NCBI GenBank assembly: GCA_903889815.1
Contig: CAISYX010000170.1
Coordinates: 1-8,424 of the forward strand
Length of the DNA stretch: 8,424 bases
DNA from: an uncultured Gammaproteobacteria bacterium
GTDB taxonomy: Bacteria; Pseudomonadota; Gammaproteobacteria; Pseudomonadales; Pseudohongiellaceae
Reading direction: 5' to 3'
The notes under the pieces were generated by a model. It saw only the letters and a list, made by a program, of their open reading frames with translations, made no database searches and was not told where the DNA came from. The translations under genes and the position numbers were made by a program. Of this stretch, positions 1 through 6,368 are shown piece by piece (position 1 is the stretch's first letter; the number at the start of each line of letters is the position of its first letter).

Positions 1-942
1 GATACTTGCGATCGAATTCAGAAAACCGACAGGGAAGTGAGCCATTGCGGAACTAACCATCCGCCTCAACCATCCGGCCTTCCCGGCCACAAACCTCAAA
101 TACTCTGCTTTGCCGTAGACACCAAGTGCTCGGTACAGCACCAGATTTTTCAACTGTCGCCAAGGCTCTTTCGCACAGACCTTCGACTTCGCTGCATCAG
201 AATATGGCAGGAAAGACCAGATGAGACTTGGCCACTTGAACATCCAAATCTCAAACCCGCGCGGCGTCCACATCGCGTTGCCGTAGCGTATGACAATCAA
301 GGGATCACGAATGACAGTCGTTGATTCGATCATTTTTTGAAAAATGACGCCTACGTGCACGAACAAAGTGCCGTAGTAGTCAGCGCGACTTCTTTCTAGC
401 CAAATACTTCTCTTAATGACCACACCGCCGATAAACGAAAGATAACCCGTGACTTCTGAAAAAAAACTTTCAAAATCCTCCCCCCTGTATTTCACAGCAC
501 CCTCCGCAGGAAGAATGCCCGCAGACAAAACGCTGGAGAAATCTGCGGTTCTCACTTCAGAGTTAACAACAACAAGGTCAACCGACTCAGAGATAGCCTC
601 CAAGACACGACCTATCGCACCGGCTTTCAGCAGATCGTCGTCTGTCATCAACCAGCAATACTCGCCACACGCATAGCCAACCGCCTTGTCGTAATCAATA
701 TCAATACCAGAATTGACCACTTCCCGGAAATATCGAATATTCTTGTGCTTACTGACATATTGCTTGATTGTTTCCCGCGTGTTGTCAGGAGATGCCCCCT
801 CGACGATCACCAGCTCCACATTGGAACCCAGCTGCTGCACGATAGAATCTAGCGTCTCCGCGATATACGCGCCACGCTTATATGTGGCTATGCAAATTGA
901 TAGCTTAGGCACCTGGCCTGCTGGGCTACTATTGCTTTCCAT
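1..942 (-). CDS. Family 2 glycosyltransferase, 3' end cut off by window edge
   Basis: The frame is open for 314 codons from the ATG at 942 to base 1 with no stop, so the C-terminus lies outside the window. It likely transfers a nucleotide-activated sugar to the growing lipid-linked repeat unit at the cytoplasmic face of the inner membrane. Residues 14-22 (LSICIATYK) form the first strand of a GT-A fold, followed by ELVIVEGASPDN (43-54). MTDDDLL (99-105) holds the acidic metal- and nucleotide-sugar-binding motif, Asp101-Asp103. The region after about residue 165 (SFIGGVVIKR, then YGTLFVHVGVIFQ, then RYGNAMWTPRG) looks like a conserved acceptor domain. The start is firm: an in-frame TAA lies two codons upstream, although the ribosome-binding site is weak. 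It begins 28 bases after the GT4 gene. Codon use is A/T-richer than in gmd. It resembles proteins annotated as abequosyltransferases, but I cannot assign the sugar. Family is confident; donor and acceptor are unknown. Confidence 0.88.
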   Translation of the reverse strand, partial: MESNSSPAGQVPKLSICIATYKRGAYIAETLDSIVQQLGSNVELVIVEGASPDNTRETIKQYVSKHKNIRYFREVVNSGIDIDYDKAVGYACGEYCWLMTDDDLLKAGAIGRVLEAISESVDLVVVNSEVRTADFSSVLSAGILPAEGAVKYRGEDFESFFSEVTGYLSFIGGVVIKRSIWLERSRADYYGTLFVHVGVIFQKMIESTTVIRDPLIVIRYGNAMWTPRGFEIWMFKWPSLIWSFLPYSDAAKSKVCAKEPWRQLKNLVLYRALGVYGKAEYLRFVAGKAGWLRRMVSSAMAHFPVGFLNSIASI

Positions 943-970
943 TATTTACACATTCACAAGACGCAGAAAC

Positions 971-2053
971 TTACATACTTTTGTAGATTGACCAGTGTTT
1001 GGCAGCGACATCCATCCACTCGTCGCGGTCTATCTCCGGACTGAAGTTCCGACGCTTCCCTTCATATCTGTCAAGAGCTTCCTTCATCTCTTGCACCCCA
1101 TTTACTCTTGCGAAATATATATTCAGATTCTCATCAAATCCATGCTTGGTTAACGATGTGGTAATCACAAGCGATCTGCTCAATACAGCTGCGTGTATAG
1201 ACGTATTCCACTCTCCTCCACCATTCTTGAATGGCAGAACCACCGCGTCTGCTGCCGCCAAAAGCTGACCCACAACTTCTACCGGCAGAAATCCGACAAA
1301 GTCAACCTTCCCCCGCCACTCCTCCGATGAAGCCAGCTGCTGCATTTCCTCTGAATAGGGATCCCCCTCGGGGAACTGTCCTGCGATCACGATTCGATCC
1401 CTATTCGAATCGCAGATTTCAAACAGCAACTCCAGTCCTTTGTGCTTGTACAGATAGCCAAAAAAAACAATCAGTCTTTGTTGGCCTGCGAGATATCTTT
1501 GCCTGAGAGCCACCCGCCTTGACTCATCCAAATCGGCGCCAGGGATCGCCGAGGCATTTGGGATGTATTCAGTTCTCCGCCCCCTAAGAATCCACTGCAT
1601 CTGTGTATGCAATCTATCTGTATACCGGGGACGAACAAAGATCAAAGTACGCGAAATGAGCGCCTGGATAAGAACAAGCGGTGCATCCCGTCTGCTGAAC
1701 CCTTCGTGCCAAGTCTGAAAGACCTTTTTTTTCATCAAAAACGCCAGGCAAGCCACAAGCCACGGCAGCGATCTTCCGCCATATCCTTGTGCTGGATGCT
1801 GTACGTGAACAATATCCGGCGTCCAATCCTTGAAGACCCGAAATACCGTGAGGAGGCGACTAGGACTCCAACGGTCGATGACAGGGAAAACGCGCACCGA
1901 GTGACTGTCTGTCGTCGCGTCAGCTGAAACGCTCGTGAGAACAGCCACCTCCCCCCCCCCCGCCCTCTTCAATGCGCACGCAAGCTGCTGCACATAATCT
2001 CCGACACCGCATCGCATAGGCGGGTAGGAGCCCGTAACCAGCAGCACACGCAC
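971..2053 (-). CDS. Glycosyltransferase, family 4-like (GT-B fold), with a poly-G tract
   Basis: This 360-residue protein probably adds one sugar of the repeat unit in the cytoplasm. The N-terminus MRVLLVTGSYPPMRCGVGDY is typical of GT4 enzymes, with the glycine-rich CGVGDY loop at 15-20. DIVHVQHP (80-87) is the usual GT-B N-domain element. The C-domain begins near LIVFFGYLYKHKG (194-206), continues with IVIAGQFPEG and VDFVGFLP, and has LPFKNGGGEWNTSIHAA (273-289) in place of the common E-x7-E donor-binding segment. An upstream GTG at 2083 is possible. I chose the GTG at 2053 because AAGGAG (2062-2067) sits 8 bases before it and the protein then starts directly at the first strand. It lies 5 bases after the methyltransferase stop, and its ribosome-binding site overlaps that gene's last codons, which suggests coupling. 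An 11-G run encodes Ala31 to Glu35, so expression may be phase variable. The sugar specificity cannot be read. Confidence 0.88.
   Translation of the reverse strand: MRVLLVTGSYPPMRCGVGDYVQQLACALKRAGGGEVAVLTSVSADATTDSHSVRVFPVIDRWSPSRLLTVFRVFKDWTPDIVHVQHPAQGYGGRSLPWLVACLAFLMKKKVFQTWHEGFSRRDAPLVLIQALISRTLIFVRPRYTDRLHTQMQWILRGRRTEYIPNASAIPGADLDESRRVALRQRYLAGQQRLIVFFGYLYKHKGLELLFEICDSNRDRIVIAGQFPEGDPYSEEMQQLASSEEWRGKVDFVGFLPVEVVGQLLAAADAVVLPFKNGGGEWNTSIHAAVLSRSLVITTSLTKHGFDENLNIYFARVNGVQEMKEALDRYEGKRRNFSPEIDRDEWMDVAAKHWSIYKSM
1951..1961 (-). repeat. Homopolymer tract of 11 G (coding strand) inside the GT4 gene
   Basis: The plus strand shows 11 consecutive C from 1951 to 1961, read as G on the coding strand. 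The run covers the last base of Ala31, three Gly codons and the first base of Glu35. It is in frame as given. Adding one G brings a TGA at 1922-1920, about 45 residues from the start. Losing one G brings a TGA at 1737-1735, about 106 residues from the start. This is the architecture of slipped-strand phase-variable genes. The count itself is error-prone in some sequencing methods. Confidence 0.95.
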
Positions 2054-2058
2054 GCCGA

Positions 2059-2787
2059 TCACTCCTTCCTCAGCACCAGCCACGCGAATGTGTAGTCATA
2101 TCCCATGCAGTGGATTGCACGGTCCTGGGCAACGGGTTTCAACGCCGCTGCCGGCATGAGCCCATGACGCTGCGCCACGCTCAACATGTGATCTACGTCT
2201 TGCGACGAGAAAATCAGCCAGCTCATATCGAAGAACTTCGTATCACCTGTGTCGATCTTTTCAGGCCAGTAGTCGAAGGAGGAAATAAAGTAGCCCCCAG
2301 GCCGTAACAGACGCCCCGCCTCGGCAAACAAACGCTCCGGGTCGTAGCCATGTTCGATCACGGAAATCGACGTGACGGCGTCAAAGCTTCCGGCATCAAA
2401 GGGTGTGCGCATGAAGTCGCTGACCGTGTATTGCACCCGATCCGCGTACGGCATGGCCTTGACATCAGGATTCAGATCCACGCCATGAACCCCCGTGTAG
2501 CCCATACGCGCCAAGGCAACCGGAACCTCGGAACAATAGGCCCCCAGATCTAGGATGCGCGCATCCTTGGTAAGCTGCTCGGCTATGAAGTCGAGAGTGC
2601 GCCCCACATCCCAGCTCTTCACGTGGTCACCCACAGGCAGCTGACAGTGAGCCCACCCCATACGCCGCAGAAATCTGAGCCAGAGCCCGTCCTTAACCGG
2701 CGACTCCTGAAGAACGGAGCGGCCCTGCATGCGCAGCGATTGACGGGCCGTCTCGATATCCTGCTTGCTTTGTAATACTTCAAACAT
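2059..2787 (-). CDS. Class I SAM-dependent methyltransferase (Methyltransf_11/25-like)
   Basis: This 242-residue protein would transfer a methyl group from S-adenosylmethionine, plausibly to a sugar of the polysaccharide. The Rossmann-fold SAM site is clear. Motif I is ILDLGAYCSE (78-87), the acidic residue ending strand 2 is in GVDLNPD (102-108), and FDAVTSISVIEHGYDP (135-150) matches the strand-4 region of Methyltransf_11 enzymes. LLRPGGYFISS (160-170) is the usual post-motif loop and strand. The first 70 residues have no recognisable motif. The start is supported by GAGG (2794-2797), 6 bases before the ATG. It is preceded by an 80-base gap after the FkbM gene, which contains a short hairpin, and its final codons carry the ribosome-binding site for the GT4 gene. 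It shows no similarity that I can see to the FkbM methyltransferase next door beyond the general fold. Family is confident; the acceptor is unknown. Confidence 0.85.
   Translation of the reverse strand: MFEVLQSKQDIETARQSLRMQGRSVLQESPVKDGLWLRFLRRMGWAHCQLPVGDHVKSWDVGRTLDFIAEQLTKDARILDLGAYCSEVPVALARMGYTGVHGVDLNPDVKAMPYADRVQYTVSDFMRTPFDAGSFDAVTSISVIEHGYDPERLFAEAGRLLRPGGYFISSFDYWPEKIDTGDTKFFDMSWLIFSSQDVDHMLSVAQRHGLMPAAALKPVAQDRAIHCMGYDYTFAWLVLRKE
2062..2067 (-). promoter_or_regulatory. Ribosome-binding site of the GT4 gene, inside the preceding gene's end
   Basis: AAGGAG lies 8 bases before the GTG at 2053 and encodes the last two residues (Lys-Glu) of the class I methyltransferase just before its TGA. 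This placement favours the GTG at 2053 over the one at 2083 and suggests translational coupling. Confidence 0.7.
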
Positions 2788-2804
2788 TTAACACCTCAGA
2801 ACTC

Positions 2805-2821
2805 CAGGCGCTCCCCGCCTG
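2805..2821 (-). repeat. GC-rich inverted repeat before the class I methyltransferase
   Basis: CAGGCG and CGCCTG form a perfect 6-base-pair stem around a 5-base loop, in the gap between the FkbM gene and the next methyltransferase. It ends 7 bases before the GAGG ribosome-binding site. No run of U follows it, so it is not a typical intrinsic terminator. It could shape mRNA stability or translation, or be chance. Confidence 0.4.
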
Positions 2822-2867
2822 CCAGGGAATGGCATCGGATGCGCCCGATTTCAGTCAAAACCACGGT

Positions 2868-3596
2868 TCACGCCACAGCAACGCGACGCGGCCACTTTCC
2901 CACCCTAACCGCAGCAGTCCACTCTCTGATAACGGCTAGAGTTCGCTCGCCAACACCCAGAAGGTCATCGCGAACATAAACCTCGTTAGGCTTCAGTACA
3001 CGCCAAAGGCGATAGCCGCGATCGGCCATGAAATCCCGATACGATTGATCGGAAAACAAGTTTTCAATAATCAATACCTTGGGCCTGAATCGGGAAAAAG
3101 CGAGACCTTTCAGAACTTCCAGCTCCCACCCTTCCACATCCACCGAAACAACATCAATTTCCCCGACATCCGGCGCATGCTCCGCCATGATCGTATCAAG
3201 GCGACGCAACCTCACTTTTATCGGCTTGATATCAAGATTAGGTTTTAAAGCGGCATAGTTATCCTTGATCGCTAGTGAAGAGAAGGACTCATAAGTGACG
3301 CGCCCCCCCTCGTAAGCTGTGCTGTGTGAATCCACAACAGAGAAATCGACGTCATCCTCGTCACGCTCCCCGCATGCATAAGGCAACACATCGATGCCAT
3401 GCTGGCGATATAAATCCTGATATGCAGGATTGGGCTCGACAGCGACAATCCTCCACCCCCGACCTCTAAAACTTGCGCTGATTGAAAGATAGTCGGGGCG
3501 GGCTGCTCCCACCTCGACAAACACACCACTCCCACTCGGGAAAAATCGCGCCCGGACAATCCGGTCAACATTCTCCTCTACAGCAAACTCTGCCAT
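2868..3596 (-). CDS. FkbM-family SAM-dependent methyltransferase
   Basis: This 242-residue protein belongs to the FkbM family, whose members O-methylate sugars and polyketides. Motif I is VFVEVGAARPDYLS (25-38), followed by the acidic strand-2 end AVEPNP (52-57). The family hallmark DVVSVDVEGWELEVLKGL (148-165) matches the usual DxxKIDxEGxExxxLxG pattern, and KVLIIENL (173-180) follows. An ATG 27 bases upstream (3623) would add nine residues. I chose 3596 because GGAG (3604-3607) lies 7 bases before it, while the upstream ATG has only a weak site. The gene lies 105 bases after the flippase and 80 before the second methyltransferase. Within a polysaccharide locus the likely job is O-methylation of a repeat-unit or terminal sugar, which is inference. 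It contains a G7 run at 3303-3309. Confidence 0.88.
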   Translation of the reverse strand: MAEFAVEENVDRIVRARFFPSGSGVFVEVGAARPDYLSISASFRGRGWRIVAVEPNPAYQDLYRQHGIDVLPYACGERDEDDVDFSVVDSHSTAYEGGRVTYESFSSLAIKDNYAALKPNLDIKPIKVRLRRLDTIMAEHAPDVGEIDVVSVDVEGWELEVLKGLAFSRFRPKVLIIENLFSDQSYRDFMADRGYRLWRVLKPNEVYVRDDLLGVGERTLAVIREWTAAVRVGKWPRRVAVA

Positions 3597-3603
3597 TTCA
3601 CTT

Positions 3604-3607
3604 CTCC
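3604..3607 (-). promoter_or_regulatory. Ribosome-binding site that decides the FkbM start
   Basis: GGAG lies 7 bases upstream of the ATG at 3596. The alternative ATG at 3623 lacks a comparable site, so the shorter protein is preferred. Confidence 0.65.
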
Positions 3608-3650
3608 AAAAATTTCGATACATCTTGCTGCCGTCTTGATCGGCCTATGT

Positions 3651-3673
3651 GCTGAGTGCGGCTCCGCACCAGC
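3651..3673 (-). repeat. Inverted repeat between the flippase and FkbM genes
   Basis: GCTG-GTGCG and CGCAC-T-CAGC pair into a 9-base-pair stem with a single bulged T and a 4-base loop (GAGC). It begins 28 bases after the flippase stop. The bases that follow on the mRNA (ACATAGGCC) are not a U tract, so a standard rho-independent terminator is unlikely. It may slow exonucleases or modulate read-through. Confidence 0.45.
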
Positions 3674-3701
3674 AAACAACACATCCTCCTGCTTCACACG
3701 A

Positions 3702-5258
3702 TCATTTTCCAAATCGATTTCTCGCACTCCACAGAGCTAATGCAGCGCGCCGGGGTTGCTGCATCAGTACGACCAGCGACACGGTCATTGCAATCCAATA
3801 GGCCAACAGCACCAGTGCGACGCTGCCACGCGATAGATCGGTCAATGGAATTTGTTTTGCTAACATCGCGAGTATCAGGCACACGGCAGCAGGCAAAAAA
3901 ACTCCGGCCTTGTACCATGTCAACTTCTCCGAACGCAGCAATCGCTGGTGCAGGATCTGTGGTGCCACGACCAAATAGCCTAGATTCAACAACGCCCAGA
4001 CCGCAGCCCCGCCGACCGGGCCATATTTCACAGCAGCCCACCACACGCAGGGGACCAACAGGACGATAGATACAACACTGAACCATAATGTCAATCGAGT
4101 CCAACCATACGCCAGTTGCAACGCGTAAGGCATATTCATGAGCCCATTACAGGCATTCCCCATCACCAGAAGACTCAACGTCCACCCCCCCGCAGTACCC
4201 AGCGCTTGATTGCCAGTCCACAGAGTCAATACCTCCTGCCCATAGACTCCAAGCAAGACTGCAAGCGGCACCAACAGGAACGCGATCAACTGGCTGGCGG
4301 CATGATATTGGCGCGCAAGCTCGCCCTCTTTCTCTGCCCCCCAATGTACTAGTGCAGAGAAACGCGGGTACATGACCGAGAACAGGGGAGTTATCACAAT
4401 ATATAGACCCGTAGCCAACGCACTGGCCACCACATAAACACCAAACTCGGAAAGACTGAGCGCCCGACTCAATACCAGCTTGTCAGCCTGAGTCAGCACG
4501 ATGGTCGTCAAAGCGATGCCTGCCATGCCTCCCGCGAAACCCAAAGAGTCGCGGAGTGCTTCCAGACGAAATACGGGCGCACGGCCGTCACTCCCGAGAG
4601 CACGCCAGAACAGACACCACAGGAGCGAAGACTGCACCACGGCCGCAACTATCTGAGCCCAGAAGAAGGTCTCCAATGAAGGTGCTAGCCGAATAACGAC
4701 CAGCGTCAACGCCACTCGGACCGTACCCAGTACAGTCGTCACGCCCCCAAAAAGCACCTGCTTCTGCAGGCCGGCTAGGCCGGCACCATACAGATTGCCC
4801 GGCCACTGACAAGCCAAGGCCACAGAACCAAGCAGCAAGGCCTGCGCAACGTCGCCCCGGTTCAAGGTATCAACTGTGACCCAGAACATGGCCAAGGGGT
4901 AGGCAAGCAGCGCCCCCAGCCCCCCCACAAGTAAGGCAAGCCCGACATAGACCAGTTCAAAAGTCCGTGCAATATCCCGAGCTTGTGGCGGTTGAGCCTG
5001 CCCACCTGGCAACTTGGCCATTTCACGGGTCAGGGTAGCCCCCAAACCCAGATCCAAGAGGCCCACAACGGCGGACAGGCTGACAAATATTCCAACCACG
5101 CCATATGCCTCCACCCCTAGAAAGCGGAGGTACAATGGTACCGCTAGCAGGCTGAGTACAGCAGTCCAACCGCGCGAGAGAAAAGAGGCGGCCAGTGCCA
5201 GCCTCAGCCTTTCAGGGGCACGCACTCGACACTTACTCGTAGTGATCAGGCGCGTCAT
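3702..5258 (-). CDS. wzx: Wzx-type polysaccharide repeat-unit flippase
   Basis: This is a long, very hydrophobic protein of about 518 residues, of the MOP/polysaccharide-synthase transporter type. It would move the undecaprenyl-linked repeat unit from the cytoplasmic to the periplasmic face of the inner membrane. The first segment, SFLSRGWTAVLSLLAVPLYL, runs into RFLGVEAYGVVGIFVSL and LLDLGLGATLTREMA, the classic N-terminal signature of this family. Further hydrophobic segments continue to the C-terminus and fit the usual 12-14 membrane spans. The start is uncertain. The ATG at 5258 overlaps gmd by 26 bases. A GTG at 5285 has GAAGAG 8 bases upstream, and a GTG at 5225 would begin just after the gmd stop and give a shorter N-terminus. 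No strong ribosome-binding site settles it. It contains two G7 runs (4185-4191 and 4920-4926). The symbol is by function; Wzx proteins vary too much for a specific name. Confidence 0.88.
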   Translation of the reverse strand: MTRLITTSKCRVRAPERLRLALAASFLSRGWTAVLSLLAVPLYLRFLGVEAYGVVGIFVSLSAVVGLLDLGLGATLTREMAKLPGGQAQPPQARDIARTFELVYVGLALLVGGLGALLAYPLAMFWVTVDTLNRGDVAQALLLGSVALACQWPGNLYGAGLAGLQKQVLFGGVTTVLGTVRVALTLVVIRLAPSLETFFWAQIVAAVVQSSLLWCLFWRALGSDGRAPVFRLEALRDSLGFAGGMAGIALTTIVLTQADKLVLSRALSLSEFGVYVVASALATGLYIVITPLFSVMYPRFSALVHWGAEKEGELARQYHAASQLIAFLLVPLAVLLGVYGQEVLTLWTGNQALGTAGGWTLSLLVMGNACNGLMNMPYALQLAYGWTRLTLWFSVVSIVLLVPCVWWAAVKYGPVGGAAVWALLNLGYLVVAPQILHQRLLRSEKLTWYKAGVFLPAAVCLILAMLAKQIPLTDLSRGSVALVLLAYWIAMTVSLVVLMQQPRRAALALWSARNRFGK

Positions 5259-6318
5259 GCCCATGCTGCCGGACCAGCTCGTCACGATGCGCGCTCTTCA
5301 TGTCTTCACGCATCATCTCCCTCACCAAGTCAACGAAAGATGTCTTGGGAGACCAGCCGAGCTTCTGCTTGGCCTTGGCCGGGTCTCCCAGCAAGGTCTC
5401 CACTTCAGTCGGCCGGAAATAACGCGGATCAACGGAAACGATGCACTTGCCCTGCGCGTCGCATCCCTTCTCATCGACACCCGAGCCCTCCCAGCGGATA
5501 GACAACCCGATCTCCTGAGCAGCCACTTCGACAAAATGCCGCACGCTGTATTGAGCACCCGTGGCGATCACAAAATCCTCGGGATCGGCCTGCTGCAACA
5601 TGAGCCACTGCGCTTCGACGTAGTCACGGGCATGACCCCAGTCACGCTTGGCATCGAGATTGCCCAGATAGAGGCGATCCTGAAGGCCAAGCTTGATGCG
5701 TGCCAGGGCACGGGTGATTTTGCGGGTCACGAAGTTCTCACCGCGCACAGGCGATTCGTGATTAAAGAGAATGCCATTGCAGGCATAAATGCCGTATGCC
5801 TCGCGGTAATTGACCGTGATCCAATAGGCATAGAGCTTGGCCACGGCATAGGGAGAGCGGGGGTAAAAAGGCGTCGTCTCCTTTTGCGGGATCTCCTGCA
5901 CCAGCCCATACAGCTCGGAGGTGGACGCTTGGTAAAAGCGTGTCTTCCTTTCCAGCCCAAGGATACGGATGGCTTCCAGCACGCGCAGCGCCCCCAGCGC
6001 GTCGGAATTGGCGGTGTACTCCGGCTCTTCGAAAGAAACGGCCACATGACTCTGAGCGGCTAGGTTGTAGATCTCGTCCGGCTGAACCTGCTGGATAATG
6101 CGGATCAGATTGCTGGAGTCGGTCAGATCCCCATGATGCAGGAAGAAGCGCACATTCTTTTCATGCGGATCGCGATACAGATGGTCAATGCGGGCCGTGT
6201 TGAACATGGAAGCCCGGCGCTTGATACCGTGCACCACGTAGCCCCTGCCCAGCAAGAATTCCGCCAGATAGGAGCCGTCCTGCCCCGTGACGCCAGTAAT
6301 TAGTGCAATCTTGTTCAT
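5233..6318 (-). CDS. gmd: GDP-mannose 4,6-dehydratase
   Basis: Gmd converts GDP-D-mannose to GDP-4-keto-6-deoxy-D-mannose, the precursor of GDP-L-fucose, GDP-D-rhamnose, GDP-perosamine and colitose. The protein is 361 residues and matches E. coli Gmd closely throughout. It is an extended short-chain dehydrogenase/reductase with the NADP-binding GVTGQDG at 9-15 and IKRRAS at 32-37. Catalytic Thr133 and Glu135 lie in ASTSELYG, and Tyr157 and Lys161 in SPYAVAKLY, at the same numbers as in the E. coli enzyme. FNHESP (185-190) and DPRYFRPTEVETLLGDP (297-313) are family blocks. I chose the ATG at 6318 because it aligns with the usual N-terminus and has a GAGA 8 bases upstream. Another ATG at 6372 overlaps the wzz stop as ATGA and would add 18 residues. 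No reductase for its product is present in the window, so the final sugar is unknown. Confidence 0.96.
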   Translation of the reverse strand: MNKIALITGVTGQDGSYLAEFLLGRGYVVHGIKRRASMFNTARIDHLYRDPHEKNVRFFLHHGDLTDSSNLIRIIQQVQPDEIYNLAAQSHVAVSFEEPEYTANSDALGALRVLEAIRILGLERKTRFYQASTSELYGLVQEIPQKETTPFYPRSPYAVAKLYAYWITVNYREAYGIYACNGILFNHESPVRGENFVTRKITRALARIKLGLQDRLYLGNLDAKRDWGHARDYVEAQWLMLQQADPEDFVIATGAQYSVRHFVEVAAQEIGLSIRWEGSGVDEKGCDAQGKCIVSVDPRYFRPTEVETLLGDPAKAKQKLGWSPKTSFVDLVREMMREDMKSAHRDELVRQHGHDAPDHYE

Positions 6319-6368
6319 TCTAGAAATCTCGTGGTTGAAAAATGTGGGTGCTACGGGTGTCGATGCGC

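Larger units (their letters stand above)
3598..3684 (-). other. Possible 28-residue leader ORF upstream of the FkbM gene
   Basis: An ATG at 3684 opens a 28-codon frame (MCCLLVRSRT...FLEK) whose TGA at 3600-3598 ends one base before the FkbM ATG. A perfect AGGAGG (3685-3690) touches the ATG directly, which is closer than normal for initiation, so translation from this codon is doubtful. The frame is basic and has no recognised family. It may be a coupling leader, the remnant of a lost gene, or chance. Confidence 0.2.

Noticed and set aside
37..991. Plus-strand open frames at 37-324, 449-676 and 713-991
   Set aside because: They lie opposite a continuous 314-codon minus-strand frame with clear GT2 motifs, and their translations show no recognisable domain.
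971..2083. The GT4 gene starting at GTG 2083
   Set aside because: It would overlap the methyltransferase by 25 bases and add ten residues before the first strand. The AAGGAG spaced 8 bases from GTG 2053 fits better.
3651..3673. Hairpin after the flippase as a rho-independent terminator
   Set aside because: The stem is good but the downstream mRNA lacks a U run, and the following genes have no visible promoter of their own.
5014..6063. A 349-codon plus-strand frame opposite gmd and the flippase start
   Set aside because: The minus strand encodes Gmd with all catalytic residues there. The plus frame is a shadow created by G/C-biased third positions and has no family signature.
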